A DNA stretch of 64,000 nt from Phallusia fumigata. Taxonomy: Eukaryota > Chordata > Ascidiacea > Phlebobranchia > Ascidiidae. The stretch is taken from positions 1-64,000 of the forward strand of contig QXVZ01013494.1 in NCBI GenBank assembly GCA_008931825.1, read 5' to 3'. Shown one piece after another: positions 22,697 through 34,600 of the stretch. The notes beneath the pieces were generated by a model, which was not told where the DNA came from, ran no database searches, and saw only the letters and a list, made by a program, of their open reading frames with translations. Each line of letters starts with the position of its first letter. The stretch's first letter is position 1. Both the position numbers and the translations under genes were made by a program.

Positions 22697-25600
22697 CCTT
22701 TGTTGCGTCCCTTGCTGAGAAAATATACGATCTATTTCCATCCACAAGATAAACTCGCTGGCGCGTGAGAGCACGATTTAATCAAGGCGTCCACATGAAA
22801 AGCGTCTTAATCCAATCAAAATACTGTACGGTTAGACTCAAAGGCCAAGTCCATTCATCGCTTCAAAGCGTCAAAGTAAAGTTTACACTACGCCACTTGG
22901 GGCCAGCGACGACAGCGCCAGTGGATTCTGCCGCTCGTAAATAAAGGAGGGTGTTTTAAGGACCGGACGGAGGCAAGCTATAATTGTCCCCGTCGCCCGC
23001 CAGGCGTCCTCGTATGGGTTGTTGTTTCGGAAAGGAAAGGAAACTTAATCGCTGAAATTAACAATGCGTAAGGGCAACAAACCTAATCGGCTGTGTGTGG
23101 ACTTCTCGTTGCGCGTCCGATTTCGCCTGGTAAACTTGTTTGGTTAATAGCCCGACGCCGGCTCTCGTGGCGACTTTATACCCGCTATTTTGAACACAAT
23201 GGCCCCTCGGAGACTGCACGTCGCCTTAGCTTGATGTTCACCATCCCCGACTGAACCTTCAGGACAACTTTCCCGCTGATTCATACTTGGCAACTTTCAG
23301 AGAAGTTAATTTGTAATTATTTTCGCTGGGACCATTATTAAACCTTTCGGCTAATTCGTGACTATCACAGCTTCGGTTAAGTGATCGTGGTTTCCGCTTT
23401 GCCCACCCGCCCTGTTTGGCGCAAACAGATTACTGAAACAGCGACTTGTACAGGGCGCGATTACAAAACAAGCTTCTTTCAGCACTGTGCCACCTAATAC
23501 ATGTACATCGCCGCGGTCCAATTGATTAATGGTGAGACGCGATACGACCGGGTATTGTGTCGCGGCCAGACGAAAGTTTACTATCGATTTCAAAGCGTCG
23601 ACACCGCGCTCAGCAAACTTTTACTTTTGTTCTGTGTACACCGCCTGGATGATAAAGGTAGGCACTTATGCGCAGCTGGCAATTTACGCCAAATTTCACC
23701 TGGCCAATCATTTCCACGGAATCATCGCCTCGTAGAGCATTTCTAGCCCCAAAGTGTTTGTTTGTTGCAGTCACAGACCGCTGGTCCATAGCGTTCCTGT
23801 GGCGACGGGAGCACTTTCGTGTTTTGACTCTCGCCCGGCGCACAGGGTGGCATGGGAGAGGACCAAAACACACACAAACCTGACGTAAAGTGCGCGCCCT
23901 TGCAAACTACCGTCAATACGACGAACATGTCGCTGACGGCAAAACCCAACACCCCTCACTTGCCCTCGGCAGGCCACTGGAGCCTGTGACGTCACGCCCA
24001 CACGAAACTCTCACCGTGTACAATTTGAAATTCGACTCGAGTACATTATCGCTGCGCCGTTTCATGTAATTAATTTTGACACCTGCGAATTCGAGCTATG
24101 TCTTCGCAACGAGCCATTACGGCGCAGGACAATGCAGGGGCGAGATGTTGGCTTGATGGCGTGTTGCTTCCGTAACGCAATCCGCTGCCTTCGACAAAGG
24201 CATCGGGGCGGATGACTCAATGCGAGAATATCGCAAAGTTGCCGTGTCCAATTAATTTCGGGAGACAAAAGCGATACCGTCGGCATCTGAGAACAGCACC
24301 ATCGGGACAATGTCGCCCACAGCACGAAGTAAAATCATTACCCTGGACAATGACTTATTGTTTTCGTTTCCGGGCGGCCACCATCGCCTGCGCTGGCGAG
24401 GGCTGTTTATCCAAACACAAGCAAACACGCGAGGATAAATTAATTTATGAGCCCAATGAGTCAGAAGGCTGCCTTTGCAGCGAGGAGCTTTGCAACGAAA
24501 ACATCTCCTAGATTTGCAACGCTTATCTATCTCGCGGGCAGCTTATGTGCGCGATTATTTGTATCTCGCGGAAGCGGCGCCGCGATCAGTAAATCCGGTC
24601 GCAGAACGAACTGGCTTGCGTGAGCCGATGTTTGGTACACAAACATGCGAGATCCAGCGACAAAACGCGCAGCGATCTCTGCGACGCCCTTGGCGTTGAG
24701 GCGCCGGACGCTAAACCGAGATGCGACTTCTGATAGCGCCCTCCCACCTAAAGCGGTGACTTTTAAACAAACGCTCTTCGACATACCTGTGATGCATAGG
24801 CGCTGGTGCTTCTGAGATGGCAAAGTGAATCTTTGCGTGTGCGCGCGCACTTGGCCGTGCGTTTATTAAACCGTAAACATTACCTCATACACGTCGCACG
24901 GCACGCGTTAAGGCTCAAATAAACGCGCTCGCTTTTGATAAGAAAGTTGTGTAATAAGCAGCGAAGCGGATTGGAGCTAACCGCAGTGTTCTGCTTGCGT
25001 TGTTGCCGCGACCCATTTGTGGCAGATAAAACAGGCTGGCCGTGACCCGCGACTTTTTGTGCTCGGCCGAGCGCCGCTATACTTAGACCTTACGTAATGC
25101 GCTTCTGAGGTTTTTGGCGGCGACCTGTATTTTTTCTCTGATTTCCGCCGCGACTTTTACGCGTGGCTGTTCTCGATTGTTTTTGCTTACTTTCGCCGCG
25201 GCCGGCGTAAGTAAACATAGCATGGTGGCCTGAACGCGCTGCACTGAAACGACAACTGCGCTGGCATCAAAGCACCACGACTTTCACCCAAAATGCAGTT
25301 TCATCGCGCAAGTTTTGACTGCCGCAAACAATCTCCACCGCAGCAATCATAAACGCGGTGACTGGGCACTCATAGCGACATCAACATTAGGGCGCGCGCC
25401 AATCATTTTTACCGTCACAACTCACCGATCTTCATAGCTTTTAGCGTGCCGGCACGATGTACAGAAGACCCCAGTGCTTATGCAAACACTTCTGTCGGCT
25501 TCTAGCAAACCCTGGACGACCGCTCGCGGCAAGACGGGCAATGTCGGCACATTGCCTTTACGCCGACACGGAAGCGACTTCTATTTCTCACTGTTTTTTG

Positions 25601-26160
25601 AACCCTCGGTTTTTGTCAACAGACAAATTTCACACCATTTCTTACGGCTCTTCACATCTAAAAGCCTTGATCGCGTCGCCAATCTGCGCTGCATCTTTTA
25701 TCGCTCGAGGCTCAAAACGCCGCGTTCCGGCTTCGAATAATAGCGCGTAACAAACTTTGAAATCCAGCTGATATTTAGAAAAGGGAGGTCGCGTGAACGC
25801 CTTTTACTCAAACAAAACCACAGAAACACATAAGCCTAACACCCACATTTTTCGCAGTAACTTTTCCAAACCATACTTCCAATTTCAGTTCAGCTTGACG
25901 GTTAAAAGTGTGGCACCGCATACTGCTGGACTACAACAACTGCTGAGTTCGACATCAGCAACTCCGTTCTAAATCCAAGGGACCACCAGTGACTGTCACT
26001 GAGGTTCACCGTCAATCTGGTACTCTTCGTCTGGAGACTGCCTATTTGTATAACGTTCGTTGAAGCAACCGCACTTCTTTTTTTCTTTCCCGTTGGGCGA
26101 CGCGAAAAAGGAGCCCCTTGACTAGCTGTGTTGCTGCGACGCTACAACTTTCTGCGAGAA
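22697..26160. other. GC-rich intergenic region upstream of ADAMTS
   Basis: CpG-rich DNA with no gene I can support. Isolated minus-strand donors occur (for example near 24784 and 24883), but no exon can be closed around them. TGACGTCA at 23987-23994. Confidence 0.45.
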
Positions 26161-28836
26161 CGCTCAGTGAAAAAAAGATGCGAGATTGTGATTTCACATT
26201 AATGTTCTCATATGTTTACTTGACATCAATGATTAAAGGTAATACCCGTTCATATATAAGTGTTTGACACTAAACAGGTGATAAAATATCATGGTTTGCT
26301 TAAACTTGAACCTAAAATCATGAATAACCGTCTTAAAATTGCTGTGTTGTAGCACATTAACTTTTGGTTGATGGTTTGCTTGCACAAAAGTTCCTAATTT
26401 CAATAATACCCGTTTAGATACCTTTTTCAATATCTCCTTATTTTGCACATGCTAAGTAAACCACATGACTCGATATAACGTCGTGACGCTGAGGTCTTGC
26501 CCAAGCACTCCGGAAAATATGGATTTAACTTGAACAACACTGATGTATTCAACCACATTCGTCTCGTGTGCATCACCAAAGCACGCATGACCCGTCGCAA
26601 TTAGCTGATCAAAGGCGTTTAATCCCAACCAATGATATAGACGTCCCTCCCTTTTGACAGTTGGCTTGTTGGTCGCAATTAAGTATTAGATGATAATCCC
26701 TTGACACAATACGCATTTGTTGGATTTCAATCGCATCTTAGCTGCGAGTTTCCTGTGTGTAAAGGGCGTTAATGTTTAATGGTATTAAATTTCGCAATTG
26801 ACCCCCCAGGGTGTTGTGGCTTTGTCCGTTTCCTTTCATTACAGAAGAAGCAAATTTACTGCCTACACACGTCGTAACTCAATTCCGCGAATTGTTTGAA
26901 CAACATGACGCAGAGATATCGTTAGTTCTACCTGAACTTGTGCGATGTGAGTGACCTTATCTTGTACGATATCAAAACATGTTGGTCATTTTCCTTTCTT
27001 GTGATACATCACTTATGGTTTGGCATGCCACATTATAACCTTCGAATGGACTAAGATCGCCCCTTGAAGTTTTGCTGATTGTCTTCTGCGCCTTGGCCGC
27101 TTTTTTTTATCCAAAATAGCTATTTATTCAAATAAAAATTTAGTTGTCCCAATACTCTGGGTGTATGCTGTTGGTTTGTGTGCTGTGCACGCATTTAACG
27201 CCAAATTTCAGTAAACTAGATATGTGTTCATAGATATGCTAAAGTAAATGAAAAAATCAACATTTAAGCACAAAACATGTTTTTTTCCTGTTTTAAGATC
27301 ACTGGTTGCAACAAACTCCTTGCACACTCGAATGTTTGGGAACGAAATACGTGGATAGAGCCTTCCCGCAAGTGCCGCTGCCTCCAAACAGTGCCAGGTG
27401 AACTTTACCGTAGTGTTTATTGCACGCAATGGCGGCAATTTCGCAGTGGGGTTTATTGGAATTGGTGACGTGCAGTGGTTTACCGGTTGTAAGTACAAAC
27501 TAGTTGTTTGCGCAGGGTATGAGGTCATAAGACAAGAATCACGTTCAGGGCTACGCGTAGTGAAGGATACTAGGCCAACGTAAACCGTTAGGTGTTGACA
27601 GGGTCTTTGGAATAATGGAATAACATCGCTTGCAACGCGTATCTCCATAAACAATACTAGCGACTGAGCGTTGACAAAGTGAAACAAATGACCTCTGCGA
27701 ATCCAATTATGTGTGCAGAATGGTACAACCAGGAAGAGTTCCCATACCCAGAGTGGCCCTTTGCATGCTCTACCGCCATTCCTCTCGACTTTGTTGCTAA
27801 ACAATAGTTTCTCAGAATGTTACATTTTAGGAATTGCAAATGGGCAAAGTATTTTGCGTGCTAGCATTTCTCCACCGATTGTTGTGGATGGGTTGCTCTC
27901 CCAAAAAGCATTAGTAGACCAGCGGGCGTTACACAGCAAACACAGTTTGTGCCCCGTGTATCGCATGAGAAGGAGAAAGTACATTGTCACTGGGACTTTA
28001 GAGTCGTTCCAGGGCCCTAATTGATAAACAGTGTTACTCTGTTTTGGTGCACACTAGAACTGCATCCCGCAACTATTCTTGGGAGTAAATTGTTTCTTGT
28101 GGAACTCGTGTTGTGAGGTTGGTGTCGGCGAGCGGAAAATAGCGCTGCTATCTTGCCATCTTTGCTCAAGCTCGTGCGTTACGGATTACCATTCCGACAA
28201 GCGACAGCCCAAAGTTTTGGTGCCGCGACCGACGTCCCGGCCAGGAAAAAACACATTAACGGCCTTTGTGACTTTTACCTCGTTCGTTTCCTGTTGTTGA
28301 AGATCGTTAAGTTTATCAAAAAAATCGCCGAAACAGCGGTTAACTTTAATCACCGACGCGTACCTAACTTTGCACTTGTTGACTTCCTATACGTTTTGTA
28401 GAGTCGGAAGTAGTCATTAAGTTTGCTACTTTTGCGTCAAAAGTTATTATTTTGATCTCCTATTTTGATCTCCAATGTTTTCTGTTTTGAATTTTGGCTG
28501 GGACAACCGGGTTCTGATGAGACGACTTTAACAGGACGTCGAAACTTTTGTACACACAGATGCATTTGCCACAATAGCTATTTCGGGGTTCTACTATTTG
28601 CGGCAGCAACAGCCTTTTTTATTTTGTATGTTACTCCACCTTCCAAAGCAACTATTAAAACATTATTAAAAAATTGTGATCTTCGTGTTTATACCACTAT
28701 GTTGTTAAAGTTTAGATTTGATAGTCCGTTTAAGACACAGTTGCGATAACCGGCGTCTTTAAAGTGTGAGAATTGTCAAGGAATCAATCAGTATGCAAAT
28801 CATAACCAAATATTTCCGAAGTCGTTCAGTGCTTTT
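26161..28836. other. Mixed-composition intergenic region
   Basis: Composition drops to AT-rich at about 26160-26460 and then recovers. The longest frame (minus, 27208-27804) opens with TTG and shows no domain. Nothing else supported. Confidence 0.45.
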
Positions 28837-31652
28837 ATTATTACACGCAAATTTTTGGCCCTGATCTGTCCTGGTTCAATATTCAGGCTTTTGTAAATTT
28901 GTCCCCGAGGGTTTGTAAATAGAACATGTGGTAACAGGTCATAATTTGTGCTGCGTTTTACTCTGTTACTCGATTCATCTGGTTAAACTATTTCGATTTT
29001 TGGAGCCGTTTGCAACTTTTTGACCCATTCCTTGACGACATTTCAGCAGTAAAAGTGCTGGTCCTGCATATCGTGTGTATCGACTCTCGCCCAATTGAAA
29101 CAGGCGGAAATAGAATAAATTAGTTTGCTAAACACAGCTTGACCTCAAATTGGAAATTACAGTAAATGACAAACTATCTCCACTGGAATCGGTATCACTG
29201 TTGAAAAAACGGAGTTAAAAACAGAGTTTAGCTGCAAACAGATTGGTGACATAAAGTGACATAATAAACTTTGTGTAATCCCTCCAGGACAAAAAGGTGC
29301 TTACGTGGAAATTTGTAAAAAGAATAATCCGATTGTGAAGTTTATTGTGATTTGTTGTATGCTAAACTTAACGATTGAAATTTTCTGCATGATTCATTTT
29401 AAATCGGCCCGAATTTGCCTAAGATTAAACCATCAGTGTTCATTTCTCCAAATCTAGAAGTTTCGAGCAGGAAAGAGAAATTGAACAGACAGAGTGTGAT
29501 CGAAATGAACGTAGTTTCAGTCACTGGTATTCAAACGGTATATTTAAAGAATTAGCTCACACGAAATTCGTGTGTGTTTGTTTTCGTTTGTTGCTCCACC
29601 AAAGCAAAGATGGGAAATTTTCATCATGTGGTGTTTTGCTCTTCATGACGAAGATGTGACTTTATTTTTGCGTCTTCGTGGTATCAGATTACTTTCTATT
29701 TGAAGATTTGTTCTGTTTTGAGTTATGTTTAGTAATGAATGAAAGTAATCCTTTTTTAACAAAAAAAACTTGGTTTACATAACTTTATTAAGACCATGTC
29801 CATTATTCAATCCATTGCATCACATCCGTATATTGAGTGACAACGCGTTTGCTGAAGTTGGCTACAAGATCTAACTGCTGGGGCCATGGGTTACATTTAT
29901 CTAACTGCTGGGGCCATGGGTTACATCCCCCCCCCCTTTAGCCCCTGCGCTCTTTTCAAGGATATGCCAAGGTCGAAGCTCTTTAAAGTCGCTAAAGTTG
30001 ACCTTTTTTGCAGTTGAACAGGAACGCTCACAATATTTTGATCCGACTTACCGTCCCTACTCGTCAGCCAGTGCGCTGTTTTCAAGATGACTATCTAGCA
30101 CCGCGAGATTTTCACAACAAAAAACACCTTCGCGTTTTGATGTTTTCGCCGCCTATCAAAAGCCGATGACGTTGAGTAAATGCCGACGCTGGCNATTATT
30201 ACACGCAAATTTTTGGCCCTGATCTGTCCCGGTTCAATATTCAGGCTTTTGTAAATTTGTCCCCAAGGGTTTGTAAATAGAACATGTGGTAACAGGTCAT
30301 AATTCGTGCTGCGTTTTACTCTGTTACTCGATTCATCTGGATAAACTATTTCGATTTTTGGAGCCGTTTGCAACTTTTTGACCCATTCCTTGACGACATT
30401 TCAGCAGTAAAAGTGCTGGTCCTGCATATCGTGTGTATCGACTCTCGCTCAATTGAAACAGGCGGAAATAGAATAAATTAGTTTGCTAAACACAGCTTGA
30501 CCTCAAATTGGAAATTACAGTAAATGACAAACTATCTCCACTGGAATCGGTATCACTGTTGAAAAAACGGAGTTAAAAACAGAATTTAGCTGCAAACAGA
30601 TTGGTGACATAAAGTGACATAATAAACTTTGTGTAATCCCTCCAGGACAAAAAGGTGCTTACGTGGAAATTTGTAAAAAGAATAATCCGATTGTGAAGTT
30701 TATTGTGATTTGTTGTGTGCTAAACTTAACCATTGAAATTTTCTGCATGATTCATTTTAAATCGGCCCGAATTTGCCTAAGATTAAACCATCAGTGTTCA
30801 TTTCTCCAAATCTAGAAGTTTCGAGCAGGAAAGAGAAATTGAACAGACAGAGTGTGATCGAAATGAACGTAGGTTTCAGTCACTGGTATTCAAACGGTAT
30901 ATTTAAAAAATTAGCTCACACGAAATTCGTGTGTGTTTGTTTTCGTTTGTTGCTCCACCAAAGCAAAGATGGGAAATTTTCATCATGTGGTGTTTTGCTC
31001 TTCATGACGAAGATGTGACTTTATTTTTGCGCCCTCGTGGTATCAGTTTACTTTCTATTTGAAGATTTGTTCTGTTTTGAGTTTTTGTCAGATGTGTAAT
31101 AATTAATGAAAGTAAGCCTTTTTTAACAAAAAAAAAACTTGGTTGACATAACTTTATTAAGACCATGTGCATTATTTAATCCATTGCATCACATCCGTAT
31201 ATTGAGTGACAACGCGTTTGCTGAAGTTAGCTACAAGATCTAACTGCTGGGGCCATGGGTTACATTTATCNNTTTGTTGAAGTTTCATCCAAAAACTCAC
31301 TGCTGGGGCCCTGGGTTTCATTTTTCCGTTTTTCCCCCCCCCCCCCCCCCTTCAGCCCCTGCGCTCTTTTCAAGGATATGCCAAGGTCGAAACTCTTTAA
31401 CGTCGCTAAAGTTGACCTATTTGACTATTTTGGCTGCATACAGTTTTATGCGTGGGTTATTGCACGTTGCAGTTGAACAGGCACGCACACAATATTTTGA
31501 TCCGACTTACCGTCCCTACTCGTCAGCCAGTGCGCGGTTTTCAAGATGACTATCTCGCACCACGAGATTTTCACAACAAAAAACACCTTCGCGTTTTGGT
31601 GTTTTCGCCGCCTATCAAACGCCGATGACGTTGAGTAAATGCCGACGCTGGC
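28837..31652. repeat. Allelic end-to-end duplication, about 1.4 kb per copy
   Basis: Bases 28837-30193 and 30195-31652 are direct copies that meet at the gap base 30194. They differ by scattered substitutions and by a stretch of about 50 bp near 31420-31470 present only in the second copy. The second copy has its own gap at 31271-31272. Best read as two diverged alleles laid in series. No coding signal. Confidence 0.88.
29871..29926. repeat. 26-bp direct repeat with 4-bp spacer
   Basis: Two exact copies, 29871-29896 and 29901-29926, each starting CTAACTGCTGGGG and followed by a C-run. The matching place in the other allele (31240-31300) has one exact unit and one diverged unit. Confidence 0.75.
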
Positions 31653-34600
31653 CACGGAGCGCCCTTAATGCAATCACTCGTGTGTCGAAAACGACGCTTA
31701 ATGACCTGAGAGATTAACCCTTGTGTTTGCTCACCGACTTTTCGGTGCAAAGTCACGTTTATATGCCGTCACTTTGCCTGTGTAAAGATCCACGGTATTG
31801 TAGGTATTTTCTTTTGCAATACGCAAGACACTCCGCGTGCAAGTCCTAAGCAAATGAACAGAAACTTGCGTCATTGCTGACCGAACCCATGCCTTTGCGA
31901 TGCGCAAAGTCATTACTCATTTATTTGGCAAAAGATGTGAGCCGTATGTGGAGAAATGGCACCTTTAATGGAGACGAATGGTCGATTAGGCCATTTTACG
32001 CGAAGACCAAGTAACGGATTGCGGTAAGGTGAGGGGCAGGGTGAGGATTACCGAGATCTTAAAACCCTCCTCCCAGACCTCCAATCCGGTCTAATATTAT
32101 TGATGGATTTCAATCAACATTAGACGCGACAAGTGACGTAGTTTTAATGCGCAAGAGTAACAACCCGGAACTCATGGTGACGTAAGTCGCCGGTAACAGG
32201 TGATGGACGATTCGTTGTCCTTAATCCCGGTGCGGGTTCACGACTTTGCATGACAACCAGTGTTTTGTGCTTTTCTAATGTGCTGCAGAGTTCTGATAAG
32301 CTTCCTGGCAGGTTGGGTGGTCCATGCGGTGAACTGAAAATTCGAACAGGGTACTGGGGTATTGAATGCATGTGGTGAAGTTGCAAATAAAATGCACCAG
32401 ACTGCAGTTTGTGCGCGTACGTGACGCAAGACTTCGATGCTCGGCTCGCCAAAGCGCGAATGATGTATTAAACTGTATTCTTTGCGGCCCGCAAAATTAC
32501 CCAAAGCGCGCCGCGCTTGCAGATTCTGTTCCTCGCACGTACGGATTTTCTCGAAAACCTCCGCTGCACCTTGAAGATCGACAGGTTTATGACGGCGCTG
32601 TGTGTGGCTCTACCGCATGAGCGCTCGCGCGTTTGATCCACTGATATGTTCTGTTGTGACAGCCGGCAGAAACACAATCTGCAACTTGCAATCGCCAGGT
32701 GATACATTACCCGGGCTGCTCGCGAGCCTCGGCTTTGAAGAGGTGCCTTTCACCCGGATGCTACCGCGTTTCTGACGCCACTAATTCTTGTAGCGCGCCA
32801 GTGTAAGGTCGCGCTTGGCTGATACCAGCTTTTGGTCGTATCGTTTCCTCTTTGCGGTCGCAAATCCCTTACAAATCTGCTTTGATATTAGCCACGCCGG
32901 CGATAACCAAAACGAACTTACTTTCAACTTGTTCTAACCGACAGATCTCTTTCAGTCGTAGATAACAAATCAAAGCCGAACATCCTTTCCTTGGGTGTGG
33001 CCGGTTCTGCTACGTTAACACTGCCTTAGTTGCGCGCTATCTGATGCAGCCGTCTGCGCTAGAACGACAAAAGTACAGGTTTGATATTGTGCAGTGCGCA
33101 ACCCAACCCGGCAAGTAACGTTTTTGTATGGGCTTGACCGAAAGAATGTGTGCTCCTCCCTCCGTCCCCATGCTAACCCCTGTCAGTCCGAGTGTGGTTT
33201 TGGGCATGTGAGTTCGCTGTGCTTAGTTTGACAGGTCTGTGACAAGATAGAGAAAGTGCTGGTGTAGGGATGACTGATTTCTTTGAACCAGGTTTCAGTA
33301 TTTCGTCTCAAGACACCAAAGCAAATCATCCCACCGAATAAGGCAAACAGCTAAAAAATTATGGATTGCACAACAAGGATCAAAATTTTCTTTATGCTAC
33401 GTATTCGTGTAAAAGGCCAAACAGTCCCCAAGACCCAATGCAAAAATAGTCCAAAAACAAACACTTAATGCAGAAATTACCACCTTTAATGAAGGGAAAT
33501 GCGCCGGGAGGCTCCATTGAAATACTGATAACGGTCTGACGAAAGCAAATAACCAACCGCCATGTACAGATGCTAGCTGTGTGCGAAACCACTCACTAAT
33601 CGATTCTAATGTGATAGCGAAGGGTATTTTGGGCCTTGGTATACTTCGCACATGGCCCGTGCCCACCCTTTTGTGTGACATAAGACGTGGCGTGAGCTTC
33701 TGAAGGTTGTTGTGCAACAAGTCAAATTTTGTGGTAACACAGGCGCAGGGGTCACGTTGACTCTGTTTTCGCCACTCAATGACGTCACAGGTTCTGCAGT
33801 CAATCAACGCCGGTTCTCGTGGGGCGGCGCTTCTCATGCTCAAGCGCGGGTTGGCAAAACAAGTCAATAATTTTAGACTTTATTGGTGATGCATCGCGCC
33901 GGTTTGCTCTGGCCCCAGCGGTACGACGCTGCGCTATTGCGGTTTATTTGTGCCTGTTCATTAGAGAAATTTCACGGTGCGGACGCCACGCTGCGCCCAA
34001 CAATGGGAACACAATATTTTTCGTGACGTACATGACCATGACGCTGGTAGTGATGTGTTTCAACATACATGATGCATTTTGCGTCGCCTTCCCACAGCGA
34101 ACCGCTGAAAGAATGTTCCCAGATTTTGTTTCTTTACAACGTATTGGCCTTTTAGGCCGTGTGCATAATTCCTAGCGCTATGGTATTTTCGCTGACAGAT
34201 TGCTGCGCTGTGTTTTTGATCTCGACTGTTTACCCCATAAGGAATTGTTGCTTAAACCACATTGGTGGTTATCAAGTGGTGAAAAATGTCCAAGTGAGCC
34301 TTCTGGTCGTCCAAACACCGATGTCAATCATGCAATTTGCGCTAAAGCAGTCTTCTGCAAAACAAATGAGTAATCCTGAATTTTTGCTTGGTCACAGCGG
34401 GTGAACAAAGCTGCAATTTTGAAGAAATTGTTCAAGCTATGACAAGAAAATTGAACAAATACTTTGGAGATAAACAACGTCATCAATCAGTCGGCGGCTT
34501 CAGACTAAACAACATTTTCCCAAACTTTAGCTCAACAAGTTCAAACAGAAAGAGACTATATTGGGTTATTATTTCCATTACGTCTTTAAAGAACCTCAAT

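Noticed and set aside
27208-27804. 198-codon minus-strand open frame, the longest outside ADAMTS
   Set aside because: It opens with TTG, shows no domain or splice signal, and frames of this size can occur by chance in 64 kb at this composition.
33397-33867. 156-codon minus-strand frame
   Set aside because: No ATG at its start and no recognisable domain; an overlapping frame in the same place looks equally protein-like.
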